Notes: a model not told the origin generated them from the letters alone. A stretch of 64,000 nucleotides of DNA from Streptomyces sp. NBC_00286 (GCF_036173125.1 NZ_CP108054.1:1798001-1862000), one strand, 5' to 3'. Shown: positions 25,180 through 34,221, counted from the first letter of the stretch. Numbers and translations: made by a program.

Positions 25180-26161
25180 TGAGCAGCATCTCCTTCCGGC
25201 TGCCGAGAATGCCCTGCGGCCGGAACGCGACCAGCAGGATCAGGGCGATGCCGACCAGCGCGAAGCGCACCGCGCCGACCTCCGACGTGCTGATGAGGTC
25301 CGGCGAGATGTACTCGGCGCTGATGGCCTGGCGGAGCGCGCTGTCGAGGAAGCTGAGGACGAACCAGAACAGGATCGAGCCGACGACCGGCCCGAGGATC
25401 CGCCCGGCACCTCCGAGGACGAGCAGCGTGTACAGGAAGAACGTGACGCCCGGATCGTAGTTGTCCGGATTCACGGACTGCACCTGGATCGCCTGCATCA
25501 TGCCCGCGACCGCCCCGATGACGCCGCCCAGCACGAGGCTCTGCATCTTGTACGCGTAGACGTTCTTGCCGAGGCTGCGCGCGGCGACCTCGTCCTCACG
25601 GATCGACCGGATGACACGGCCCCACGGGCTGTGGATCAGCAGGGCGAGCAACAGTCCGACCACGAGCACCAGCGCCCATGCGACGATCATCACCCAGAGG
25701 TCGCGGGAGCTGAACCTGACCAGCCACGGGCCGTAGGTGCCGGGCTCTATCGGGTTGAGCGCGTAGAAGTCGTTCGCGAACCTCTGCAGCCCGAACACCC
25801 CACCGGTGACGGGCTCGGCCCAGCTGGACCGGTAGAACAGCCGTAGCGTCTCACCCGCCGCGATCGTGGTGATCGCGAGGTAGTCGGCGCGCAGCCGCAG
25901 GGTGGGCAGGCCGAGCAGCAGGGCCAGCACGATCGCGCAGGCGATGCCGCCCAGGACACCGAGCCACATGGGGCCGTTGTACGTCGCCACCGTGATGGCG
26001 AGCCCGTAGCCGCCGACCAGCATGAATCCGACCTGGCCGAAGTTGAGGAGCCCCGTGTAACCGAAGTGAAGGTTCAGTCCCATCGCGGCGAGCGCGTAGA
26101 TGGCCGCGATGGGGCCGATTCCCGAGCGCAGGGCGTCGGAGACGATGGCCGAGAAGTCCAT
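25169..26161 (-). CDS. livM: ABC transporter permease, LivM type
   Basis: A 330-residue inner-membrane permease from ATG 26161; a longer open frame exists but the start is set by TGAGGGGG upstream and family length. It shows LHFGYTGLLNFGQVGFMLVGGY near the N terminus, the Liv permease EAA-like loop (RAIREDEVAARSLGKNVYAYK type, here SIREDEVAARSLGKN) and about eight hydrophobic helices. It is cotranscribed with livH, livG and livF. Confidence 0.92.
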   Translation of the reverse strand: MDFSAIVSDALRSGIGPIAAIYALAAMGLNLHFGYTGLLNFGQVGFMLVGGYGLAITVATYNGPMWLGVLGGIACAIVLALLLGLPTLRLRADYLAITTIAAGETLRLFYRSSWAEPVTGGVFGLQRFANDFYALNPIEPGTYGPWLVRFSSRDLWVMIVAWALVLVVGLLLALLIHSPWGRVIRSIREDEVAARSLGKNVYAYKMQSLVLGGVIGAVAGMMQAIQVQSVNPDNYDPGVTFFLYTLLVLGGAGRILGPVVGSILFWFVLSFLDSALRQAISAEYISPDLISTSEVGAVRFALVGIALILLVAFRPQGILGSRKEMLLSGR

Positions 26162-26172
26162 GGCGCGCCCCC

Positions 26173-27168
26173 TCACCCGACACGTTCGGCCCGGCCGAGG
26201 ATGCCCTGCGGCCGGACGAGGAGGACGAGGATGAGGACGAGCAGCGCCCAGGCGTACTGCAGGTCGACCGGGAACCACAGGGTGGACATCTGGGCGACGA
26301 CGCCGATGACGAGGCTGCCGACCATCGCGCCGTAGGCGGAGCCGAGCCCTCCCAGGATGACCCCGGCGAACATGAGCAGCAGAAGCTTGAAGCCCATGTC
26401 CCAGGTGACGATCTCGACCAGGCCGAAGAAGACCCCGCCGAGTGCGGCCAGTCCGCCGGCGAGCATCCACACGAACAGCACCACCCGCTGCACGTCGATG
26501 CCCGACGCCTCCGCGAGGTCCCTGTTGGCGGAGACGGCTCGGACAGCGGTACCGATCCGGGTCTTCTGCAGGAGCGCGGCAATGCCGAGCAGCACCAGCA
26601 CGGCGAGCAGGGTGACCGTGAGGTCCCGTGGGGTGATGCCGGCCGGCCCCAGGTCGATCGTGCTCTGGATGTCGTACTGCGCGTAGGAGGCGGGCCGGGT
26701 TCCGTACAGCACGAGCACGACATGCCGCAGCACCAGTGAGAGCCCGATGGTGACGATGAACATGTTGATCAGCCCGGTGCCCCGGGCCCGCAGCGGGCGC
26801 CAGATGCCGCGATCGACGGCCCCGCCAAGCAGAGCGCCGAAGACCACCGCGGCAAGGGCGGCGGGAATCAGGTGCCAGCCCGGCCCGGCCGCGGAGACGT
26901 TGAGGAAGAACGCGAAGGTGGCTCCCATCGTGACGAACTCGCCGTGCGCGAAGTTGATCAAGTGGATGGTGCCGAAGATCAGCGAGAGTCCGACCGACGT
27001 GATCGCGATGATGACCCCGAACTGGATCCCGTCGATCAGCGCCTGCAGAGCGCGTGCACCGAACGTGGGGCCGCGCGGGACTGCCTCACCCCGGGCCCGC
27101 GCGGAGATCGCGGGCACCAATACGAAGAGCAGGGCGAGGGCCGGTACGAGCATCCGCTGATAGCGCAC
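26173..27168 (-). CDS. livH: ABC transporter permease, LivH type
   Basis: A 331-residue permease with a possible N-terminal signal anchor (LVPALALLFVLVPAISARA), then the LivH motif GLSLIFGTIHLINFAHGEF, the cytoplasmic loop TRIGTAVRAVSANRDLAEASGID and about eight membrane helices. GTG at 27168, weak ribosome site. The gene follows the GntR gene by 113 bp, so it may have its own promoter or read through from the catabolic genes. Confidence 0.92.
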   Translation of the reverse strand: MRYQRMLVPALALLFVLVPAISARARGEAVPRGPTFGARALQALIDGIQFGVIIAITSVGLSLIFGTIHLINFAHGEFVTMGATFAFFLNVSAAGPGWHLIPAALAAVVFGALLGGAVDRGIWRPLRARGTGLINMFIVTIGLSLVLRHVVLVLYGTRPASYAQYDIQSTIDLGPAGITPRDLTVTLLAVLVLLGIAALLQKTRIGTAVRAVSANRDLAEASGIDVQRVVLFVWMLAGGLAALGGVFFGLVEIVTWDMGFKLLLLMFAGVILGGLGSAYGAMVGSLVIGVVAQMSTLWFPVDLQYAWALLVLILVLLVRPQGILGRAERVG

Positions 27169-27281
27169 GGCGGTTCCGATATATCACGAATGTCCCTTGT
27201 GACTCAGTGTAAGCGCAGGCCAGAGCGGTGACTCGGGCAGGCTCCGCGGAGGCCTTTGCCCGGTGCGGTCTCATCCCGCGG
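27169..27281. promoter_or_regulatory. Gap between gntR and livH with imperfect inverted repeat
   Basis: The gap holds an AT-richer stretch with TCACGAATGTCCCTTGTGA (27185-27203), an imperfect inverted repeat of TCAC(G)AA and TTGTGA. GntR/FCD regulators often bind such short inverted repeats. It may be the operator of a livHMGF promoter. No clear -35/-10 pair is visible. Confidence 0.35.
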
Positions 27282-27959
27282 TCATCCGGCTGCCCACAGG
27301 CCCCGTACGTGCCCGAGATGCCGCGTCATGACCGCGCGTACCGCATCCTCATCGCGGGCCGCGAGCGCGTCCAGGATCTCCAGGTGCTCCTGCGCAGAGT
27401 CCTCCAGGCGGCCCGCCTCGACCAGCGCCTGCAGGCCGTAGAGGCGGGAGCGCTTGCGGAGGTCGCGCACCACCTCGACCAGGTGGTCGTTGCCGGCTAG
27501 TGCGAGCAGGCCGAGGTGGAAGCGGATGTCTGCCTCTACGTATGCGATGAGGTCGCCCGCGGTGGCGGCTGTGACGATCTCCTGGGCGGTGGGGCGCAGG
27601 GCCTCCAGGGCGATGGGGTCGGCGGTGGTGGCGAGACCTGCTGTTGTGGGGATCTCGATGAGGGAGCGGATGTGGGTGTATTCGTCCAGCTGTTTCTCGG
27701 AGACGGCGGTGACCCGGAAGCCCTTGTTCGGCACGGTGTCGACCAGGCCCTCCCTGACCAGGTCGAGCATGGCCTCCCGTACGGGTGTCGCCGAGACGCC
27801 GAAGCGGGCGGCGAGGGTCGGCGCGGAGTAGACCTCACCGGGCCGCAGTTCCCCGGCGATCAGCGCGGCGCGCAGGGCGTCGGCGACGCGCTCGCGGTAG
27901 TTGCGCTTCTGTCCCCCCAGGGTCGGCAAGGCGGGGGCGCTGGTGCGCTGGGCGGGCAT
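27282..27959 (-). CDS. GntR-family transcriptional regulator (FCD domain)
   Basis: A 225-residue regulator: winged helix in residues 18-85 (RVADALRAALIAGELRPG, ARFGVSATPVREAMLDLVREGLV) and an FCD ligand domain from about 95 on, with D/H residues in FHLGLLALAGNDHLVEVV and MTRHLGHVRG that could bind metal. It lies between the hydroxyproline-type genes and the transporter genes and probably represses both until the inducer appears. ATG 27959 follows AAGGAGACC. Confidence 0.93.
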   Translation of the reverse strand: MPAQRTSAPALPTLGGQKRNYRERVADALRAALIAGELRPGEVYSAPTLAARFGVSATPVREAMLDLVREGLVDTVPNKGFRVTAVSEKQLDEYTHIRSLIEIPTTAGLATTADPIALEALRPTAQEIVTAATAGDLIAYVEADIRFHLGLLALAGNDHLVEVVRDLRKRSRLYGLQALVEAGRLEDSAQEHLEILDALAARDEDAVRAVMTRHLGHVRGLWAAG

Positions 27960-28002
27960 CGGGGTCTCCTTGCGAGGTGCAGGCTTGATAGCAGGGCTGG
28001 GC

Positions 28003-29004
28003 TCAGAGGACGAAGCCGGCCGGGAACGGGTCGGACGGGTCGAGCAGGTACTGGGCGGTGCCGGTCACCCAGGCACGCCCGGTGAAGCTGGGCAGCACGG
28101 CCGGGATCCCGGCGACCTCGGTGGTTCCGAGGAGCCGCCCGGTGAACCGTGTCCCGATGAAGGACTCGTTCACGAACTCGGTGTGGAGCGGGAGTTCACC
28201 ACGCGCGTGCAACTGCGCCATACGCGCGCTGGTCCCCGTACCGCAGGGCGAGCGGTCGAACCAGCCGGGGTGGATCGCCATCGCGTGCCGCGAGTGCCGG
28301 GCGTCGGAGCCCGGGGCGACGAAGTGGACGTGGTGGCAGCCGTGGATGGAGGGATCCTCGGGGTGGAAGGGCTCCTCCGCCGCGTTGATGGCGTCCATCA
28401 GAGCGAGACCCGCGGCGAGGATGTCGTCCTTGCGGGCCCGGTCGAAGGGCAGCCCGAGCTGGTCGATCGGCAGGATCGCGTAGAAGTTCCCGCCGTACGC
28501 CAGGTCGTAGGTCACCGTCCGCCCGTCGGCGAGGGTGACCTTGCGGTCGAGGCCGACGGCGTACGACGGCACGTTCTGGAGGGTGACGGCCTTCGCGGCC
28601 CCGTCCTCCACGGCGACCTCGGCGACGACGAGTCCGGCCGGGGTGTCGAGGCGGATCGTGGTGACCGGTTCGACGACCTCCACCATGCCGGTCTCGACGA
28701 GCACGGTCGCCACGCCGATCGTGCCGTGTCCGCACATGGGCAGATAGCCGGAGACCTCGATGTAGACGACGCCGTAGTCGCAGTCGGGGCGGGTGGGCGG
28801 CTGAAGGATCGCGCCGCTCATCGCCGAGTGCCCGCGCGGCTCGTTCATCAGCAACTGCTTGATGTCGTCGCGGTGTTCACGGAAGTACAGGCGCCGCTCG
28901 TTCATGGTCGCGCCCGGGATGGTGCCGATGCCGCCGGTGATCACCCGGGTCGGCATGCCCTCGGTGTGCGAGTCGACGGCGTGCAGGACGAGTTTGCTGC
29001 GCAT
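28003..29004 (-). CDS. Proline racemase-family enzyme, probably 4-hydroxyproline 2-epimerase
   Basis: A 333-residue proline-racemase-fold enzyme. Both catalytic cysteines are present: C91 in PMCGHGTIG and C254 in RSPCGTGTSA. Two Cys indicate epimerase/racemase chemistry rather than trans-3-hydroxyproline dehydratase, which has Thr at the second position. Next to a DapA-like deaminase and a three-part FAD oxidase this suggests conversion of trans-4-hydroxy-L-proline to cis-4-hydroxy-D-proline. It starts 14 bp after the deaminase gene. Confidence 0.88.
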   Translation of the reverse strand: MRSKLVLHAVDSHTEGMPTRVITGGIGTIPGATMNERRLYFREHRDDIKQLLMNEPRGHSAMSGAILQPPTRPDCDYGVVYIEVSGYLPMCGHGTIGVATVLVETGMVEVVEPVTTIRLDTPAGLVVAEVAVEDGAAKAVTLQNVPSYAVGLDRKVTLADGRTVTYDLAYGGNFYAILPIDQLGLPFDRARKDDILAAGLALMDAINAAEEPFHPEDPSIHGCHHVHFVAPGSDARHSRHAMAIHPGWFDRSPCGTGTSARMAQLHARGELPLHTEFVNESFIGTRFTGRLLGTTEVAGIPAVLPSFTGRAWVTGTAQYLLDPSDPFPAGFVL

Positions 29005-29018
29005 GTGTCGATCCTCCG

Positions 29019-29984
29019 TTACGCGAGCCCTGCCGCGACGGCCTTCTCGGTGGCCGCGCGCACGACTGCCTCCTGCTCCGGCAGAAGCGGGACGCGCGGC
29101 GGGCGTACCGGACCGCCGTGCCGCCCCGCGATGTCCATGGACAGCTTGATGGCCTGCACGAACTCGACCTTCGAGTCCCAGCGCAGCAGCGGGTGCAACT
29201 GCCGGTAGAGGGGCAACGCGGTGTCGAGATCACCCGCCACCGCGGCCCGGTAGAGATCGACACTGGCTCGGGGCAGCGCGTTCGGATAACCGGCCACCCA
29301 GCCCTTCGCGCCCGCGATCGCCAGCTCGAGCAGCACATCGTCGGCGCCTATCAACAGGTCGAGTTCTGGGGCGAGTTCGGCCAGCCGGTAGGCGCGCCGG
29401 ACATCACCGGAGAACTCCTTGACCCCCTGGATGTACCCCTCGCCGTGCAGCTTCGCGAGCAGTTCCGGTACGAGGTCCACCTTGGTGTCGATGGGGTTGT
29501 TGTACGCCACGATGGGCAGCCCCGCCTGCGCGACCTCGGCGTAGTGGGCGAGAACCGAGCGTTCGTCGGCGCGGTAGGCGTTGGGCGGCAGCAGCATCAC
29601 GGCGCGGCAGCCGGCGTCGCGCGCCTGCTCGGCCCAGCGGCGGGACTCGGCGGACCCGTAGGCGGCGACCCCCGGCATCACGCGCTCGCCGCCGATCGCT
29701 GCGACGGCCGTCTCGACGACCTTGGCGCGCTCCTCCGGGGTGAGCACCTGGTACTCGCCGAGGGAGCCGTTCGGTACGACTCCGTCGCAGCCGTTCTCGA
29801 CGAGCCAGGCGCAGTGCTCGGCGAACTTGTCGTAGTTCACGGAGAGATCGTCGTCGAGGGGCAGGGCGGTGGCTACGAGGATGCCGCGCCAGGGGCCGTT
29901 CTCGGCGACGGCGGTGACCTCGCTGCCGGGGGTGCCGGGGGTGTCGGTCATGAGCGGTCCCATCCGATCGGTAGAGGTTGACAT
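29019..29984 (-). CDS. DapA-family lyase, probably pyrroline-4-hydroxy-2-carboxylate deaminase
   Basis: A 321-residue DHDPS/NAL-superfamily TIM barrel. The Schiff-base lysine is K189 (GVKEFSGD) and the catalytic tyrosine Y161 (YNNP); the GSLGEYQVLTPEE motif replaces the GTTGE of DapA. In the hydroxyproline pathway this family turns the oxidised imino acid into 2-oxoglutarate semialdehyde plus ammonia. Start is uncertain: ATG 29984 is 1 bp past the upstream stop, but ATG 29951 has a weak GGGA site. Confidence 0.87.
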   Translation of the reverse strand: MSTSTDRMGPLMTDTPGTPGSEVTAVAENGPWRGILVATALPLDDDLSVNYDKFAEHCAWLVENGCDGVVPNGSLGEYQVLTPEERAKVVETAVAAIGGERVMPGVAAYGSAESRRWAEQARDAGCRAVMLLPPNAYRADERSVLAHYAEVAQAGLPIVAYNNPIDTKVDLVPELLAKLHGEGYIQGVKEFSGDVRRAYRLAELAPELDLLIGADDVLLELAIAGAKGWVAGYPNALPRASVDLYRAAVAGDLDTALPLYRQLHPLLRWDSKVEFVQAIKLSMDIAGRHGGPVRPPRVPLLPEQEAVVRAATEKAVAAGLA

Positions 29985-29985
29985 G

Positions 29986-31443
29986 TCACTGGTGGTCTGT
30001 GTCGTCCATGTCGTTGGTCTCGTCTGCGGAGTCGGTGTCCCCGGCCCGTGCCAGCACGCCGAGCGGTACGGGCCGGGCGAACGGCCGTCGCGAGGGCTGG
30101 AACTCGCACCCCGCGAGCCCCGCCACCGCGGGTCCGCACATCCGGCCTTGGCACCAGCCCATCCCGGCCCTGGTCAGCAGCTTCACGGTGCGTACGTCAC
30201 CGGCGCCGAGCTCGCCCGCGGCCTGCCGGATCGCGGAGGCGGGCACCTCCTCGCAGCGGCAGACGACGGTGTCGTCGGCGACCTGCTCGGTCCAGTGGGC
30301 GGGCGGGGCGTAGACGGTGTCGAGGACGGCGAAGAACTCCCGCAGCGCCCTACGGGCCTTGGCGGCAGCCTCGTACGAACGCGCGTCGGGAGTACGGGAG
30401 TTGAGCCGGGCGGCGATCGAGAGTCCGGCGATTCTCCCCTCGGCGAGCGACAGTACGGCGCCGCCGATCCCGGTGGTCTCCCCGGCCGCCCAGACGCCCG
30501 GCACATCGGTGCGCTGCTCCTCGTCGACGGCGACGCCCGTCCCGTCGAGCCGGCAGCCGAGCGCCTCGGCGAGGTCGGTGTGCGGCAGCATGCCGTGCCC
30601 GACGGCGAGCGTGTCGCACGCGATACGCCGCTCACTGCCGGGCCGGACACGCCCGTTCCCGTCGAGAGCGGCGACGGTCACGGCCTCGACCCGCTCGCTG
30701 CCGTGCGCGGCGACGACGGTGTGCCGGACGTGGACCCTCACCCGCCGCCGGGCCAACTCGGCGGCGTACCGGGCACCTTCGGCAAGCTTGGCGGGATGAA
30801 CGGCCAGCGCTCTGGCGTGCCGCGCGAGAGTCCTGGGATCGGCGGCCTCGACGAGCGCGGCGACCTCCGCCCCGGCCGCCGCGAGCCCGGCCGCCACCGG
30901 CATCAGCAACGGCCCGGTCCCCGCCACCACGACCGTACGCCCCGGCAACACAAGCCCACCCTTGAGCATGGCCTGCGCCCCGCCCGCGGTGACCACTCCG
31001 GGGAGGGTCCACCCGGGGAACGGCAGGACCTTCTCGTACCCACCGGTGGCGAGCAGCACGGCATCGGCACCCACGGCGACGGGCCGCTCCTGCTCGGGGC
31101 CGAGGAGGGCGTGCACGGTGAAGCCGTCGGACTGCCCTTCCACGAACCACACGTGGTGGTCCGTCAGATGCGTGACGCGGCCCTCCGCGACGTGCGCGGC
31201 AAGGCCGACCCGCAGCCGTTCCCAGGTACGCCACTGATGGTGCAGGACCTGGGGCCGACGGGCGCCGAGCGCGGCGGCAGGCTGCCGGTAGAACTGCCCG
31301 CCCGCCTCCCCCGCGGAGTCGATCAGACTCACACGTACACCCCGCGCGGCAGCGGCAAGCGCGGCCGCCAGCCCCGCAGGCCCCGCCCCAACCACCGCGA
31401 CATGCGGCGGCGACCCCTCAGCCATGCTGCTGCCGTTGGCCAC
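29986..31443 (-). CDS. FAD/NAD(P)-dependent oxidoreductase with C-terminal BFD-like [2Fe-2S] domain (HcnB-like)
   Basis: A 485-residue alpha subunit of a multicomponent amine oxidase. FAD motif VAVVGAGPAGLAAALAAAARG at the N terminus, a second dinucleotide motif TVVVAGTGPLLMPVAAGLAAAG near residue 170, VWAAGETTGIGGA, and near the C terminus CRCEEVP and MGWCQGRMCGP, four Cys of a BFD-like iron-sulphur domain. Similar proteins pair with a 2Fe-2S protein and a DadA/HcnC-like subunit in D-hydroxyproline dehydrogenase. GTG 31443 overlaps the preceding gene by 26 bp. Confidence 0.88.
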   Translation of the reverse strand: MANGSSMAEGSPPHVAVVGAGPAGLAAALAAAARGVRVSLIDSAGEAGGQFYRQPAAALGARRPQVLHHQWRTWERLRVGLAAHVAEGRVTHLTDHHVWFVEGQSDGFTVHALLGPEQERPVAVGADAVLLATGGYEKVLPFPGWTLPGVVTAGGAQAMLKGGLVLPGRTVVVAGTGPLLMPVAAGLAAAGAEVAALVEAADPRTLARHARALAVHPAKLAEGARYAAELARRRVRVHVRHTVVAAHGSERVEAVTVAALDGNGRVRPGSERRIACDTLAVGHGMLPHTDLAEALGCRLDGTGVAVDEEQRTDVPGVWAAGETTGIGGAVLSLAEGRIAGLSIAARLNSRTPDARSYEAAAKARRALREFFAVLDTVYAPPAHWTEQVADDTVVCRCEEVPASAIRQAAGELGAGDVRTVKLLTRAGMGWCQGRMCGPAVAGLAGCEFQPSRRPFARPVPLGVLARAGDTDSADETNDMDDTDHQ

Positions 31444-31738
31444 GATGCCCCGTCCCTTCCTGTGTACGGATCACATCGCCGGCCTCCGCCCGCACCAGAC
31501 AAGCGCGCTGGTTCGCCCGCCCGTTGACGGTCACCAGACAGTCGAAGCAGACCCCGATCCCACAGAAGACACCGCGGGGCTCACCACTCCCCCGCGTCGT
31601 ACGCCACGACGTGATGCCCGCCGCCCAGAGCGCGGCGGCGATCGTCTGCCCCGGCAGGACGGTGATCTCCCGGTCATCGAAGGTGACGGTGAAGGCGGGC
31701 CCCGGCCGCGCCACCACCAGTTCCAGCGGAGATCTCAC
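31418..31738 (-). CDS. Small [2Fe-2S] protein (HcnA-like gamma subunit)
   Basis: A 106-residue ferredoxin-fold protein. The cluster ligands are the four Cys of FCGIGVCFDC...ACLV (about residues 57-82), preceded by VTFDDREITVLPGQTIAAALWAAGI. This small subunit accompanies HcnB- and HcnC-type subunits. GTG 31738 overlaps the FAD oxidase stop as GTGA, and its 3' end runs 26 bp into the next gene, so the three subunits are translationally linked. Confidence 0.9.
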   Translation of the reverse strand: MRSPLELVVARPGPAFTVTFDDREITVLPGQTIAAALWAAGITSWRTTRGSGEPRGVFCGIGVCFDCLVTVNGRANQRACLVRAEAGDVIRTQEGTGHRGQRQQHG

Positions 31739-32910
31739 AGGCCCTCCTCGGGAAAACGGTCGGGACGAAACGGACTGAGGTCGAGGTCGAGATCCGAGGT
31801 CTTCCCACTCAGCACCTCAGCGATCAAGTGCCCGGTCCCCGTGGCGAGTCCGATCCCAGCCCCTTCATGCCCGCACGCATGCAAGAGCCCCGGCACCCGA
31901 GCGTCCGGCCCGATCGCGGGCAGATGGTCGGGCATGTACGGACGAAACCCGAGGTAGGCGCGCATCGCCCGCACCCCCTCCAGGAACGGGAACAACCGTG
32001 TAGCCCCCGCCGCCAGCGCCCGCGCGACCGGCAACGAGAAGGACCGGTCGAACCCGACCCGTTCCCGGCTGGACCCGATCAGCACCGGCCCGGCAGCCGT
32101 CCCTTCGACCACCGACGAGGTCTGCAACGCCGCCGAGTCACTGGCCACGTCGGCCACATAGTCCGCGGCGTACACCTTGTGCCGCACCGTACGAGGCGGC
32201 AACGGCTCGGTGACGAGGACGAAGCCGCGCCGAGGCAGGACGGGCAGCGAGGTACCGGCAAGCGCGGCCAACTCCCCACCCCAGGTCCCGGCAGCGTTCA
32301 CGACGGCGGGCGCATGAATCTCCCCCTCAGAGGTACGCACTCCCCGCACGGCCCCCGCCCCCGTACGCAACACCTCGGTGACCGCACACCCCGTCCGCAA
32401 CGAGGCACCCGCGGCCCGCGCGAGCCGTACGACATGGGCAGCGGCGAGGGTAGGCATGACCTGGGCGTCCTGCGGATACAGCACCCCACCCGCGAGCCCC
32501 TTCGCCAACTTCGGCTCTACGTCGTGGAGTTGATCCGCCTCAACCGCCACGGCCTCGACCCCGGCCGCCCGCTGCCCATCAACGAGCCCTTCCAGAGCCA
32601 CGAGCCCCTCCGCCGAGGAGGCAACAACGAGCCCGCCCTTGAGGTCGTACTCAACAGCCGCAGCGATACCGGGCTCACCGGCGAGCTCACCCCACAACCG
32701 CCCCGACAACAGAGCAAGTTCAAGCTCAGGCCCAGGCTCCTTGTCGGAAACGAGCAGATTCCCCTCACCGGCCCCGGTCGTACCCGAGGCCACGGGCCCA
32801 CGGTCCGCAAGCACAACACCAAGCCCAGCCCGAGCCGCGTACAGGGCACAGGCGGCCCCCACCATCCCAGCCCCAACGACGACAACATCGCAGGTCAGAA
32901 ACGCACTCAC
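31735..32910 (-). CDS. FAD-dependent D-amino acid oxidase-type subunit (DadA/HcnC-like)
   Basis: A 391-residue DAO-fold flavoprotein: FAD motif VVVVGAGMVGAACALYAARAG at 9-29, TGAGEGNLLVSDKEPG near 45, and C-terminal LHACGHEGAGIGLATGTG that closes the flavin site. With the two proteins encoded next it likely forms the beta subunit of a membrane-linked D-hydroxyproline dehydrogenase passing electrons to quinone. GTG start at 32910; the GGA just upstream is a weak ribosome site. First gene of the presumed operon. Confidence 0.87.
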   Translation of the reverse strand: MSAFLTCDVVVVGAGMVGAACALYAARAGLGVVLADRGPVASGTTGAGEGNLLVSDKEPGPELELALLSGRLWGELAGEPGIAAAVEYDLKGGLVVASSAEGLVALEGLVDGQRAAGVEAVAVEADQLHDVEPKLAKGLAGGVLYPQDAQVMPTLAAAHVVRLARAAGASLRTGCAVTEVLRTGAGAVRGVRTSEGEIHAPAVVNAAGTWGGELAALAGTSLPVLPRRGFVLVTEPLPPRTVRHKVYAADYVADVASDSAALQTSSVVEGTAAGPVLIGSSRERVGFDRSFSLPVARALAAGATRLFPFLEGVRAMRAYLGFRPYMPDHLPAIGPDARVPGLLHACGHEGAGIGLATGTGHLIAEVLSGKTSDLDLDLSPFRPDRFPEEGL

Positions 32911-32919
32911 TCCAGTACC

Positions 32920-32928
32920 ATGTCACAT
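32920..32928. promoter_or_regulatory. Palindrome just upstream of the hydroxyproline-type operon
   Basis: ATGTCACAT is a perfect 4-1-4 palindrome (minus strand ATGTGACAT) 10 bp before the first GTG of the operon, within the only AT-richer stretch there. Its place and size would suit a GntR half-site pair or an overlapping -10 region. Weak evidence: a single occurrence. Confidence 0.3.
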
Positions 32929-33084
32929 ATCGCTGGACGAGCCAAGGGTGCAGCGCTCGTGAGGGGGCCGCCGGGGACACCTGTTTCTCCGGACACCTCT
33001 TCTTCCTGGATGTCGGCGTTCGTGAAGGCGCGCGGGCCTTCACGTCCCTCAACTCGCAGCGGCGGCACCAGGGGCGGGGTCCAC

Positions 33085-33275
33085 ACGGGCTGGCCCGTGT
33101 TGGGCAAGGCGGCCATGATCTCGTCCCACACCCCGCAGTTCCGCCAGGTCTTGTAACGGGAGTGGATGCCCTTCCAGAGGCCGAACCGCTTGGGAAACTG
33201 CTCCCACAGGACGCCCGTGCGCGCCTTGTGGAACATCGCGTCGAGCATCACGCGCCCGGAGCGCATGCGGTGGTT
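33085..33275 (-). pseudogene. IS5-type transposase N-terminal remnant
   Basis: The minus strand reads MLDAMFHKARTGVLWEQFPK, then RFGLWKGIHSRYKTWRNCGVW and DEIMAALPNTGQPVW. This is the N-terminal helix-turn-helix segment (DUF4096-like) of IS5/IS4-type transposases. After this the frame continues into unrelated sequence that ends in the operon's start codon, and no DDE domain follows, so it is a truncated relic. No terminal inverted repeats are visible. It marks the junction between the catabolic operon and the accessory block. Confidence 0.7.
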
Positions 33276-33933
33276 CGGCGGTTCTCACGCCTGGCCCCCA
33301 GGAGAGCACAGGATTTCAGGCCCGTGCAATTTGCGTGTGGAGCAAGGTCCGTGAGAGTCGGCGACCCCTGCGCACCAGTCACGAGAAGTATTGAGATCGA
33401 TCACGGGAAGCTAGGTCGGCGAGCACCCGGGGTCTCAACATGACGCCCGGCCCTCCCCGATCCGACCTGCGGGTGCGGCCATACCCAGCAGCGCCCCCCG
33501 GTGGGGTCTCCGGCGGCCCCTCGCACCCGCCCGCACGAGAGCCCCTGGGGCGGCCACCGTGGCCGCCTGGTCACCCAACGCCTGGTGTTTCAGGTACGGT
33601 TGCCCGTGCTGCGAGCGGAGTACCCGACGCCTCCGTGAAGTTGAATAGCTGGCCGTCCTCAGTTGATGGACCAGCTTGGACTGAGTCGCGGTTAGGGAAA
33701 TGGGCCGCAGAAACGTCCAGCGATCCCGAGCATGCTTCCTCGGGACGTCGAGCCAGAAGCAAGGCGCAGAGAGGCGCAGAGTAAGAGGGTGAAGGCGTCC
33801 TAAGTGCGCCCTGGAAAGGCACCGAGAGCCTGACGTCGGCACGGCCTCAGTCAAGATCACACGTTTCACACGTGGTGATCAGACTGAGCGCTGCGTGCCG
33901 AAGGTCTGATCACCGGAAAAGGTACTCGGACCG
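33276..33933. other. Non-coding stretch with an inverted repeat near its right end
   Basis: No open frame here looks like a protein: one 114-codon plus frame is Pro/Arg-rich without a ribosome site. At 33847-33887 arms TCAGTC-AA-GATCAC and GTGATC-A-GACTGA flank a 14-nt spacer, a long inverted repeat about 50 bp before the next gene, where it could be an operator or a terminator. Confidence 0.5.
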
Positions 33934-34131
33934 TTGAATCTCTCTCTCGGTGTCAAGGTGCTCCTGGTCGTCATCTGCGCCTTGGTCTCCATCATCATCG
34001 GCATCGTGGCGGCCCTCGTCATCCACAAGCCGAGCAGCCCAAAAGGACCATCGTTCCTGTACGGAGGCGGCGTGTTCGGCGGTTCCCTGACGCTGTGCCT
34101 GGTGGTGCTCACGTCGCTCGGCGTGCTCTGA
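33934..34131 (+). CDS. Small two-helix membrane protein of unknown function
   Basis: A 65-residue protein from TTG 33934, with GGAAAAGG 10-17 bp upstream. Two hydrophobic helices (about residues 7-30, VKVLLVVICALVSIIIGIVA, and 43-63, GGVFGGSLTLCLVVLTSLGV) are joined by a KPSSPKGPSF loop. It ends right before a strong terminator, so it is a single-gene unit. No family recognised. Confidence 0.6.
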   Translation: MNLSLGVKVLLVVICALVSIIIGIVAALVIHKPSSPKGPSFLYGGGVFGGSLTLCLVVLTSLGVL

Positions 34132-34136
34132 ACGCT

Positions 34137-34180
34137 CTCGAAGGTCCCGGAGGGCTCGCCTCACATCCGGGACCTTCGAG
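34137..34180. terminator. Strong hairpin after the small membrane protein gene
   Basis: CTCGAAGGTCCCGGA and TCCGGGACCTTCGAG form a perfect 15-bp stem with a 14-nt loop, 6 bp after the stop codon. No T-run follows, but perfect GC stems are common actinobacterial terminators. Confidence 0.75.
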
Positions 34181-34221
34181 ATACGGCCCCACGCTGGCGC
34201 GTCCGTGCCTACGCTCATGCT

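Noticed and set aside
33440..33784. 114-codon plus frame in the non-coding stretch
   Set aside because: Pro/Arg/Ser-rich, no ribosome site, no recognisable domain.
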